A DNA stretch of 64,000 nt from Ferrimonas sp. YFM (GTDB taxonomy: Bacteria > Pseudomonadota > Gammaproteobacteria > Enterobacterales > Shewanellaceae), in the NCBI RefSeq assembly GCF_030296015.1, contig NZ_AP027368.1, positions 4,326,839-4,390,838 on the forward strand. The letters run 5' to 3'. Of this stretch, positions 18,348-25,522 are shown piece by piece. Each line of letters begins with the position of its first letter. Positions within the stretch are counted from its first letter, which is position 1. Both the position numbers and the translations under genes were made by a program. The notes under the pieces are model-generated. The model made no database searches. It was given only the letters and a program-made list of their open reading frames with translations, and was not told where the DNA came from.

Positions 18348-19069
18348 TCCTCTACCTTTGCATAGACGACACAGACCAGATCGGCACCAAGGGAACCGGC
18401 GAACTGGCCGAGGAGCTGGCGGCGCACATTCAGCAGCTGGGGTTGGGGCGTTGCAGCGCCGTGACCCGCCATCAACTCTATGTCCATGAATCGATTCCCT
18501 ACACCTCCCACAACAGCGCCATGTGCTTTGCCATACGCCAGCCCGGGGCTGTCGCCACCATTCGCAACCTGGCCATCGACCACCTGAACAAGGAGTCCGC
18601 CGCCGGCTCCGATCCCGGCCTTTGCCTGTATCAGGGGGGCGATGATGCCAGTCGCCGCGCCCTGATCGCCTTCGGCTATCGGGCCAAGAGCGAGGTACTC
18701 ACCAAGACACAGGCCTATGAGATGGCCGAACGCTGCGGCGCCCTGCTGTCGGAACATGGCGGAACCGGCGACGGCATCATCGGCGCCCTGGCGGGAATCG
18801 GCCTCCGACTCGGCGGCAACGACGGCCGATATAAAGGGCAGTTTCAGGCGCCAGCAGAGGGGGAGCACTTTACCGTCGCCCAACTGCTCAGAGAGACCGC
18901 CCTGGATCAGGTGCTGTCTCTCAGCCACGAATCACTCTCCCCCACAGAGCGGGTGTGCCTCGAGGGAAAGCGCAAGGCAGTGCTGCTCAATCACCGCATG
19001 ACCCTGCTGGTGTCCCGTGAAGGACAACATTGGGTCAATGCCCAGAAACGCCACCTGCACAGCTATTGA
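18344..19069 (+). CDS. stand-alone TiaS-like protein (tRNA-Ile agmatidine synthetase-type domains)
   Basis: The 241-residue protein starts MILYLCIDDTD, the hallmark N-terminus of the archaeal tRNA(Ile2) agmatinylcytidine synthase TiaS. It also shows the related segment TRHQLYVHESIPYTSHNSAMCF and a Gly-rich GTGDGIIGALAGIGLR. The OB-fold and zinc-ribbon ends of TiaS are absent. GGAGG precedes ATG 18344, and the start overlaps the S-component stop by four bases, so expression is coupled to the transporter. Bacteria read AUA with TilS lysidine, so a tRNA role is unlikely. An ATP- or amine-dependent modification of the imported compound is possible but unproven. Confidence 0.65.
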   Translation: MILYLCIDDTDQIGTKGTGELAEELAAHIQQLGLGRCSAVTRHQLYVHESIPYTSHNSAMCFAIRQPGAVATIRNLAIDHLNKESAAGSDPGLCLYQGGDDASRRALIAFGYRAKSEVLTKTQAYEMAERCGALLSEHGGTGDGIIGALAGIGLRLGGNDGRYKGQFQAPAEGEHFTVAQLLRETALDQVLSLSHESLSPTERVCLEGKRKAVLLNHRMTLLVSREGQHWVNAQKRHLHSY

Positions 19070-19081
19070 GGAATCCACACC

Positions 19082-19264
19082 ATGGAGCTGGACACAAGCC
19101 GATTCAGGGCACAGCAGTGCCGCAGATTTCAGCCGGATGATGAGGATGAGCAGGTGGATGACCAGCTTCGCTCCTGCGTCAATTGCGCCTACCGGCGCTG
19201 GCTGGCTTCCGGCTACCTGTGCTGTCACCCGAAGATAACCTCGCCACCCCGAGTATCCGACTAA
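19082..19264 (+). CDS. small Cys-rich protein, possible mini zinc ribbon
   Basis: A 60-residue frame starts 12 bp after the TiaS-like gene, with GAGGA upstream. It has an acidic stretch (DDEDEQVDD) and SCVNCAYRRWL followed by GYLCCHP, which could bind one metal ion or cluster. I recognise no family. Its tight spacing makes it a likely last member of the uptake operon. Confidence 0.5.
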   Translation: MELDTSRFRAQQCRRFQPDDEDEQVDDQLRSCVNCAYRRWLASGYLCCHPKITSPPRVSD

Positions 19265-19374
19265 AACAGTAAGACATTATTCTCCTGAACTTTTTTGTGG
19301 TTTTTTCCTGTCGGGCCGAACCAAGCTCAACTACCTTTTAGGGGCACCTCCCGATAAGGACAAAAAGGAGAGTA

Positions 19375-21576
19375 ATGATGAGCAGTTGGAACCGCTTGGG
19401 ACTCGCCCTGCTGGTGGGTTCTTCTTTAATGCTGAGCGCCTGTGACGGCGACGATGGCGCAGACGGTGCCCCAGGGCCTGAGGGGCCTCCCGGACCTCCA
19501 GGGGATCCCGGGCTGCCCAGTGACGGTTTCACCCGAGGCGCCGAGCTGGCCTCGGACGTCACTTTGACCCTGGAGAGCATCACAGTCACCGGGGCCGATC
19601 CCTTTGCCCTGGCCTTCACCGCCTCCGGCAAAAACGAGCGGGGTGAATCCGTGCCCCTGGTCGGCCTGTCCCGTATCGCCCTCTATGTGATGAACCAGAC
19701 CGCCAACAGCAGCGACAGTGGCGCTCCGGTGCAGTGGATCAGCCATACCCAGGCCAACGGTTTTGGCAGCTCCATGTTCTGCACCCCAACGGGCAGCACA
19801 ACCTCCAGGGGCAGTGAGGTCAATGCCTGCACCCTGATGGAAGATCCGGACAATCCGGGCCGCTACACAGGCAGCTGGAGCCACGACGGCAGCGCACCTG
19901 TCATCCTGACGGATGGTGACGCCAACGCCCTGCACCGGGTGGTGATCCGCGCCTACGATCTGACCAACAGCGACGGCGAAGGGGTGGAGGACAAGGTAAT
20001 GTCCCAGCCCAAGGACTTCATACCCGCCACCGGAGCGGACGCCGTTTCGGTCAAAGACAGTGTGGCCAACGCCGCCTGTATCCAGTGCCACGGTGCCCTG
20101 GACGGCTACCCGGAAGGGGACGACCGATTCGCCTCCATATCACGCCACGGCAACTACCAGAAGGTGGAGCAGTGCGTCGCCTGCCATACCCCGGCTCTGG
20201 GGGGCGCAGACTTCGCGCCGATGATTCACGGTATCCATGCGGCGGCCCTGGAGGGGTATGACACCCTTGGCTATCCGGCGGAACTGTTCCAATGCCAGCA
20301 TTGCCACGGTGAGATGGACAGCTGGCAAGCCAATGTCTGGGGCCAGGCCTGTCAGGCCTGTCACACCAGCGAAGCCGCAGCCAACCACATCAGCACCGTC
20401 GGCACAGACCGGGGCTGTAACAGCTGTCACGGCATGGACGCGCCTCCCGCCGGACCTGGCCTGCCCGGGACGGTGGCAGACAACCACATGCCGATGCGCC
20501 GTGCCATGATGGCGGCCACTCCAGGGATGGCGTTTGAGTTCACCTCGGCGGCGGTCAGCGACAACGGCATCGACGATGGCCTGAGCACCCTGACGGTCAC
20601 CGCCAACCTCAGCTTCAATGGCGCCCCGGCGGCAGACGACTTTGACTTCACCCCCTACATGACCAACACGGGCCGCGGCATTCTGCTGGGTAATGTGGCC
20701 AGCGACGGCGTGGTCACCCGCAGTACCACCCTGGATATCCACGGCGACAGAGTCAGCCTGACCGGAGGCGTATTGACGGTGGCCAGAGATCTGGCCGACG
20801 CCAGCCTCACCGGTACCATCTACCTGACCGCCGAAGTGCAGTTCTGCGGTGAGGCGGGCATGGCCATGCCCTGCGAGGCGGACGGCATCGGCTACGCCAA
20901 CCTGGCGCCGGTGGCCTACTACAACCTGGATGGCGGCGATCCCACTCCGGCTCGCCACAGCCAGCCTGATCGGGTGACGGTCACCGAGGCCAGCTGTAAC
21001 GCCTGCCACGACAACCTGACCCATGTAAAAGGCACCCATGGCGCCACCGAGTTCACCCAGTGCATGCATTGTCACAACAGCACCTGGGCAGGCTCCTTCC
21101 ATCCCCAGGTGAACCTGATCAACGACGATGGCAGCTTCACGGCCATACCTGGCCTGACGTACGCCAACCGGGATCTGTTCACCGTGGTACACCGCTATCA
21201 CAGCGGAGCCTGGGACAGCGAAGAAGCGGGCGGGGTGTACCTCAATGGTGACGGCGAACTTCAGGGCTACCCAGCCAGCATCGCCGACTGCGGCGCCTGC
21301 CACACCGAAGGCCAGTCTCTGTTTGCCGCCGACGGCGGCCTGACCTCCGGCAAGCGCGCCATCGCCATCGGCACCGATCAGTACATCACCCCGGTCGCCG
21401 AGAGTTGCCGCAGCTGTCATGCCCATTCCGACGCAGCGGCCCTGGCTCACTTCGAAAGCAATGGGGCCACCACCGCAACGGCTCCGGACAGCAGTGCTGA
21501 CCTGCCGGTAGAGAGCTGTGCCACCTGTCACGCAGAGGGCAAGACCTTCGGCATCGACACGGTTCACGGTCACTGA
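19375..21576 (+). CDS. outer-membrane decaheme cytochrome c lipoprotein, OmcA/MtrC family
   Basis: The 733-residue protein has a lipoprotein signal (MLSAC, lipid Cys near residue 23) and ten CxxCH sites: CIQCH, CVACH, CQHCH, CQACH, CNSCH, CNACH, CMHCH, CGACH, CRSCH and CATCH. They fall in two pentaheme groups separated by beta domains, the MtrC/OmcA plan for surface electron transfer to minerals or flavins. Right after the lipid Cys is a collagen-like Gly-x-y stretch (GADGAPGPEGPPGPPGDPG). No MtrA or MtrB gene adjoins it, so its electron donor must be encoded elsewhere. Confidence 0.9.
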   Translation: MMSSWNRLGLALLVGSSLMLSACDGDDGADGAPGPEGPPGPPGDPGLPSDGFTRGAELASDVTLTLESITVTGADPFALAFTASGKNERGESVPLVGLSRIALYVMNQTANSSDSGAPVQWISHTQANGFGSSMFCTPTGSTTSRGSEVNACTLMEDPDNPGRYTGSWSHDGSAPVILTDGDANALHRVVIRAYDLTNSDGEGVEDKVMSQPKDFIPATGADAVSVKDSVANAACIQCHGALDGYPEGDDRFASISRHGNYQKVEQCVACHTPALGGADFAPMIHGIHAAALEGYDTLGYPAELFQCQHCHGEMDSWQANVWGQACQACHTSEAAANHISTVGTDRGCNSCHGMDAPPAGPGLPGTVADNHMPMRRAMMAATPGMAFEFTSAAVSDNGIDDGLSTLTVTANLSFNGAPAADDFDFTPYMTNTGRGILLGNVASDGVVTRSTTLDIHGDRVSLTGGVLTVARDLADASLTGTIYLTAEVQFCGEAGMAMPCEADGIGYANLAPVAYYNLDGGDPTPARHSQPDRVTVTEASCNACHDNLTHVKGTHGATEFTQCMHCHNSTWAGSFHPQVNLINDDGSFTAIPGLTYANRDLFTVVHRYHSGAWDSEEAGGVYLNGDGELQGYPASIADCGACHTEGQSLFAADGGLTSGKRAIAIGTDQYITPVAESCRSCHAHSDAAALAHFESNGATTATAPDSSADLPVESCATCHAEGKTFGIDTVHGH

Positions 21577-21592
21577 TCCAAGCCAAGCACCA

Positions 21593-21622
21593 CAGGGCCC
21601 CGGTCGGGGCCCTGTTTCTTTG
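21593..21622 (+). terminator. terminator of the decaheme cytochrome gene
   Basis: CAGGGCCCC and GGGGCCCTG form a 9-bp stem with loop GGTC, followed by TTTCTTT. Confidence 0.85.
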
Positions 21623-21671
21623 TCCCGTCGGCAGGGGTACACTGCCCTTCCAGCATCACGACAGAGTTCCC

Positions 21672-22004
21672 ATGAGCAAGAAAGATCAACACACTCCCTC
21701 CCCCCAGGTGGTGGCAGAAGCGGAGAAGATCGCCCGGGCCACCCAGAAGCCGGGGCAGACCAAAGAGCAGACCCGACTCATCGCCAAGGGGATCGAGAAG
21801 GGGATCGCCGAATACAAGAAGCGCGAGAAGGCCAAAGCCCGTGAGCGGGATAAGCTGAAAAAGAAGCAGGTCCGGGCCAAGGCTGACGCCGAGCCTGAAG
21901 CGGTGGCTCAAGCCGAAACCAGTGACAGCAAATCACAGCCCCTGCCCTGGATTCTGCTGGGGATCAGCTGGGCCGGATTCCTCGCCTATCTGCTGACAAG
22001 CTGA
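21672..22004 (+). CDS. DUF2956-type small membrane-anchored protein
   Basis: The 110-residue protein has a conserved-looking N-terminus (ATQKPGQTKEQTRLIAKGIE), a very basic helix (KKREKAKARERDKLKKKQ), an Ala/Glu linker and one C-terminal membrane segment (LPWILLGISWAGFLAYLL). This matches small proteins known as DUF2956 in Shewanella and Vibrio. The function is unknown. It is transcribed alone. Confidence 0.7.
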   Translation: MSKKDQHTPSPQVVAEAEKIARATQKPGQTKEQTRLIAKGIEKGIAEYKKREKAKARERDKLKKKQVRAKADAEPEAVAQAETSDSKSQPLPWILLGISWAGFLAYLLTS

Positions 22005-22033
22005 TTCTGTGACCTTGAAATATCGTTGAAAAT

Positions 22034-22069
22034 ACGAAATATGGTGACGCAGCAATCACCATATTTCGT
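22034..22069. promoter_or_regulatory. perfect 14-bp inverted repeat, putative activator site of the porin promoter
   Basis: ACGAAATATGGTGA (22034-22047) and its exact reverse complement (22056-22069) flank an 8-nt spacer. The repeat ends 54 bp before the -24 element of the porin's sigma-54 promoter. Single copies of the same element precede the lyase and reductase promoters, so it is probably the binding site of the activator encoded at 23435. Confidence 0.75.
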
Positions 22070-22122
22070 CAATCCCCTTCGCAATTCAAACAATCCCCCA
22101 ACTAAAGGGGTATTTTCTCTTT

Positions 22123-22138
22123 TGGCACGTCCCCTGCT
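22123..22138 (+). promoter_or_regulatory. sigma-54 promoter of the porin gene
   Basis: TGGCAC-GTCCC-CTGCT has GG and GC exactly ten bases apart, as RpoN requires. It is 39 bp before the porin start. Confidence 0.8.
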
Positions 22139-22176
22139 CTCTATTTACCACAACAAAAAACACTCTATAGGTAAAT

Positions 22177-23313
22177 ATGATGATGCCCATGCGTTTGACC
22201 AAATCAGCTTTGGTGATCTCCGCTCTGTTCTCCTCTATGTTCGCGATGAATGCCGCGGCTGAAGATGGAATGAATATCGGCGGCTCCGTTCGCGTTAATT
22301 ACGGCCTTCGTTTTTACGATGACCAGCAGAAAGACAAGGGCGGCGATTTTAATTTCGACGTTCTGACCCTGAAGTTTGACGGCACTCACGGAAAGTGGGG
22401 CCTCTCCAGCGAATATCGCTTCGCCTCCGGCAAACACTTCATCAAGTGGGGCTACGGCTACTACCAGATGAACGACGACCTGCAGATCCAGCTGGGTGTA
22501 AACAAAACCCCCTTTGGTAACCCCGGCTTCATCTCCAACAGCTGGTGGTTCGGCCTGCCCTACTACCTGGGCTTCGAGGATGACTTCGATGTGGGCGCCA
22601 AGGCGGTTCACCACAGTGGTGACCTGACCACAGAGTTTGGTTTCTACAAGAATGGCGAATACAACTCCGGTGACAACAAGGCCTACGCGCCCGACATCTA
22701 CAATGGCGTGGTCAACGGCACCGAGTACAACAACCAGGAAACCAACCAGCTGAACCTGCGCCAGGTGTACAAGCACAGCAGCGGCGAGCTGACCGTCAAA
22801 GCCGGTTACTCCCTGGAGTACGGCCAGATCTACAACACCAAGACCGAGAAGAACGGCGACCGCTACGCCGTGGCCCTGCACATGGACGCCAGCTACCAGG
22901 GCTGGAACCTGCAGCTTCAGGCGATGCAGTACGAGTTCGATGCCGAGAACCCAGAAGGCATGGACAACAACAAGATCGGTCTGGGCGGCGCCGGCTGGCA
23001 GTATGAAGTGGCGTCCAAGGCGCAGATCTACTCCTTCAACATCGCCAAGACCATCCCCACCAGCTTCGGCAGCATCAAGTTCTACAACGACTTCGGCATG
23101 CTGACCCCGGATACCGATGACAGCAGCTTCGATGACAGCTTCCAGAACGTCACCGGTGCCGCCATTTCCGCCGGTCCTGTCTACATCATGGCTGACTTCA
23201 TCCAGGGTAAGAACATGACCTTCTCCACCAAGATGGATGACCACGTAGGCCTGCCTCAGGCCGGCGATGGCTGGGACCAGCGTATCAACATCAACTTCGG
23301 TTACTACTTCTAA
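22177..23313 (+). CDS. outer-membrane porin of the sigma-54 regulon
   Basis: The 378-residue protein has a signal peptide (cleavage after NAAA, about residue 28), alternating beta-strand sequence throughout and a C-terminal aromatic strand (RININFGYYF). It resembles general or phosphate-type 16-strand porins found beside flavocytochrome c genes. It has its own sigma-54 promoter and shares the upstream element with the lyase and reductase, so it probably admits their substrate to the periplasm. ATGs at 22177, 22180, 22183 and 22189 are all possible starts. Confidence 0.82.
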   Translation: MMMPMRLTKSALVISALFSSMFAMNAAAEDGMNIGGSVRVNYGLRFYDDQQKDKGGDFNFDVLTLKFDGTHGKWGLSSEYRFASGKHFIKWGYGYYQMNDDLQIQLGVNKTPFGNPGFISNSWWFGLPYYLGFEDDFDVGAKAVHHSGDLTTEFGFYKNGEYNSGDNKAYAPDIYNGVVNGTEYNNQETNQLNLRQVYKHSSGELTVKAGYSLEYGQIYNTKTEKNGDRYAVALHMDASYQGWNLQLQAMQYEFDAENPEGMDNNKIGLGGAGWQYEVASKAQIYSFNIAKTIPTSFGSIKFYNDFGMLTPDTDDSSFDDSFQNVTGAAISAGPVYIMADFIQGKNMTFSTKMDDHVGLPQAGDGWDQRININFGYYF

Positions 23314-23348
23314 CCCGTTCTCCCCTGTTCAATTTTCCTGACCCTTTT

Positions 23349-23376
23349 GCCACCGCTTCGCGCGGTGGCTTTTTTA
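23349..23376 (+). terminator. terminator of the porin gene
   Basis: GCCACCGC and GCGGTGGC form a stem with a 5-nt loop, followed by seven T. Confidence 0.85.
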
Positions 23377-23388
23377 TGGGCGCGGCTC

Positions 23389-23419
23389 AAAAAAAAGCCG
23401 GGCTCACTGCCCGGCTTTT
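23389..23419 (-). terminator. terminator of the sigma-54 activator gene
   Basis: GCCGGGC and GCCCGGC form a stem with loop TCACT. Minus-strand reading gives a run of eight T. Confidence 0.85.
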
Positions 23420-23434
23420 CCTGTCTCGACTGCC

Positions 23435-24970
23435 CTACATCAATCCCAGCTTCTTCATCCGGCTGCGCAGGGTATTGGGGTGGATCTCCAGCCGCTCGGC
23501 GGCGCCCCCCGGCCCGTGGATCTTACCGCCGGTCAGGCGCAGGGCGTGCTCGATGTACTTGGCGGTCATGGTGTCCAGGGGTACCAGATGATCCCCGGCG
23601 CGGCTGGGGTCAATCACCACGGTCTCGCCGCCGGACGCAATAGGCACCTGATCGTGCTTGCCCGGTGCCAGGAAGTCGAACAGCAGGGGGCCGCCCCTGG
23701 ATTGGATCATCGCCCGCTCCACCGCATTCACCAGCTCTCGCACATTGCCCGGCCAGTCGTAGTTCTGCAGTCGGGACAATTGCTCCGGCGCTATGGTGGG
23801 GAGCCGCTCCAGTTTGAAGCGCACCCGGAACTGCTCCAGCAGATGATGCACCAGCAGGGGAACGTCTCCCCGGCGCTGACGCAAGGCGGGGATGGCGATG
23901 GGGAACACGTTGAGTCGGTACCAGAGATCTTCCCGGAACCCGCCGGCCCGGACCATCTGTTGCAGATCCCTGTGGGTGGCGGCCACCACCCGGATATCCA
24001 GCTCCACCGGCTCCACCCCGCCAACCCTTACTATGGTGCGGCTCTGCAGTACCCTGAGCAGTCGCACCTGGGCAGACAGGGGCAATTCACCCAGCTCATC
24101 CAGGAAGATGGTGCCGCCATTGGCCTGCTCGAAATAGCCCTGCTTGCGCTTCTCGGCGCCGGTAAAGGCCCCCTTCTCGTAGCCGAAGAGTTCGGAATCG
24201 ATCAGGCTGTCCGGGATGGCACCGCAGTTGACCTTGACGAAGGGACGGCCGGCCCGGGCCGAGCGTACGTGGATGGCGTTGGCGATCACCTCTTTACCGC
24301 TGCCGGTCTCCCCCTGAATCAGCACCGTGCTGTCCAGGGGGGCAATGGCTTCCACCTGCTCCATCACCTGCTTAAGTCCGGCGTGGGCGCCAATCACCTC
24401 ATCCCGGCTGTCCATGGTCCGACGCAGGCTGCGGTTCTCCGCTTCCAACTGCGCCTTCTCCGCCAGCAGGTTGCGCCCCTGCAGGTTGAAGGCGGTGACC
24501 ATGGCGAAGGGCTGATGCAGTGACTGCAGCAGATCCCCGTGGCGGGGGCGGAAACTGTGCTCCTCTCTGGAATAGAGCCCCACCACCCCGAGGTGAAAGT
24601 CGTCGCAACGCATCCGCAGCAGCATCACGGATTTGGCGTCGGGGATCAGCTGAGACAACACATGATGGGTCACACTGTCCTGCTCTATGGCATTGAGGAT
24701 GCGGATGGGTGGGCGCTCCCTGTCCGTCAGCCCCTCACACATCTCCGGCGTCAGGGCGATGCGCCGGTCCAGCAGCTGGCCACCGCCGGCATTGGCATGG
24801 GCCAACATCTGTATCTCCTGGCTTTCCGCCACAAAGATGTTGATGTAGATGCCGTCCACCGGAATGTGGTCCGCCAGATACTCCAGGCAGGATTGGAGGG
24901 AGCACTCCAGCTGAAGGCTGCCAGACAGCCGCTGGGTCACCTCATAGAAAAAGCGCAGTTCGGAAGACAT
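23435..24970 (-). CDS. sigma-54-dependent transcriptional activator with N-terminal GAF domain
   Basis: The 511-residue protein has a GAF-like sensor (residues about 5-170) and an AAA+ core with Walker A GETGSGKE, the sigma-54 contact loop GAFTGA and FLDELGELP. A C-terminal Fis-type helix-turn-helix (AAERLEIHPNTLRSRMKKLG) ends the protein. The order is that of FhlA/NorR-type activators. It lies between the porin and the lyase, and all three neighbouring transcription units carry -24/-12 promoters, so it very likely controls them. The GAF domain is the obvious ligand sensor. Confidence 0.9.
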   Translation of the reverse strand: MSSELRFFYEVTQRLSGSLQLECSLQSCLEYLADHIPVDGIYINIFVAESQEIQMLAHANAGGGQLLDRRIALTPEMCEGLTDRERPPIRILNAIEQDSVTHHVLSQLIPDAKSVMLLRMRCDDFHLGVVGLYSREEHSFRPRHGDLLQSLHQPFAMVTAFNLQGRNLLAEKAQLEAENRSLRRTMDSRDEVIGAHAGLKQVMEQVEAIAPLDSTVLIQGETGSGKEVIANAIHVRSARAGRPFVKVNCGAIPDSLIDSELFGYEKGAFTGAEKRKQGYFEQANGGTIFLDELGELPLSAQVRLLRVLQSRTIVRVGGVEPVELDIRVVAATHRDLQQMVRAGGFREDLWYRLNVFPIAIPALRQRRGDVPLLVHHLLEQFRVRFKLERLPTIAPEQLSRLQNYDWPGNVRELVNAVERAMIQSRGGPLLFDFLAPGKHDQVPIASGGETVVIDPSRAGDHLVPLDTMTAKYIEHALRLTGGKIHGPGGAAERLEIHPNTLRSRMKKLGLM

Positions 24971-25243
24971 GGAAACGCTCAGGCAGTTACGAAGTCTCGT
25001 AATGGTAGGTCACAGCTGCAGGGTAAACCGGGGGTCAGGTCATGTATTTATATTTAGCTATATGGGGAATTTTAAAAAATGAAGCCTTGCTATCATTTTT
25101 ATAATCCCTTAATTAAGTTTCGGCTTAATTTCCATTTTGTGCGCCACTGTTTTTTGCGTTTATTATCCTATTAACTCTATTTGAAATACGCTTTAGATCA
25201 CAGTTTTGTTTTTCTGAGCCCGAGGCCACAAAGTACGATTTTT

Positions 25244-25259
25244 TTTGATATTGTTCACA
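25244..25259. promoter_or_regulatory. CRP-like site in the activator-lyase intergenic region
   Basis: TTTGA-TATTGT-TCACA matches the CRP consensus at 9 of 10 half-site bases. It lies 274 bp before the activator start and 176 bp before the lyase -24 element, so it may act on the activator gene. The rest of 24971-25522 is AT-rich and holds no gene. Confidence 0.45.
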
Positions 25260-25347
25260 TCATTAGGCCGAGGCATCTTATTCCTTTGGTGTGACGATGC
25301 CACACTCTCAGCCAGATAAAGCCCTTGGTTAGATTTCGTAGATAACC

Positions 25348-25381
25348 ACGATATCCAGTAAACGGATGTACGAGATATCGT
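25348..25381. promoter_or_regulatory. putative activator site upstream of the lyase promoter
   Basis: ACGAGATATCGT at 25370-25381 matches the element repeated before the porin. It pairs with an inverted ACGATATC at 25348-25355. Its end is 54 bp before the -24 element, the same spacing as at the porin. Confidence 0.6.
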
Positions 25382-25434
25382 AGCTCGGGGCCGCCGATCA
25401 TAGTTCTGCGGCCAAAACCTCCCTTTGGCACGGC

Positions 25435-25450
25435 TGGCACACTAGCTGCA
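25435..25450 (+). promoter_or_regulatory. sigma-54 promoter of the lyase gene
   Basis: TGGCAC-ACTAG-CTGCA has the correct GG-N10-GC spacing. The expected start near 25462 leaves a leader of about 60 nt. Confidence 0.8.
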
Positions 25451-25522
25451 ACCTCAGGGCAAGAGACGAGGGAACCCCCCTGTCCATCGCAGACTAACAA
25501 TAGATAAGCTGGAGATAGTGAA

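Noticed and set aside
20140-21642. 500-codon minus-strand frame over the decaheme cytochrome gene
   Set aside because: The forward frame has ten haem sites and a lipoprotein signal; the reverse frame has nothing recognisable.
22026-22262. 78-codon frame upstream of and overlapping the porin start
   Set aside because: It runs through the inverted repeat and the sigma-54 promoter, and has no ribosome site.
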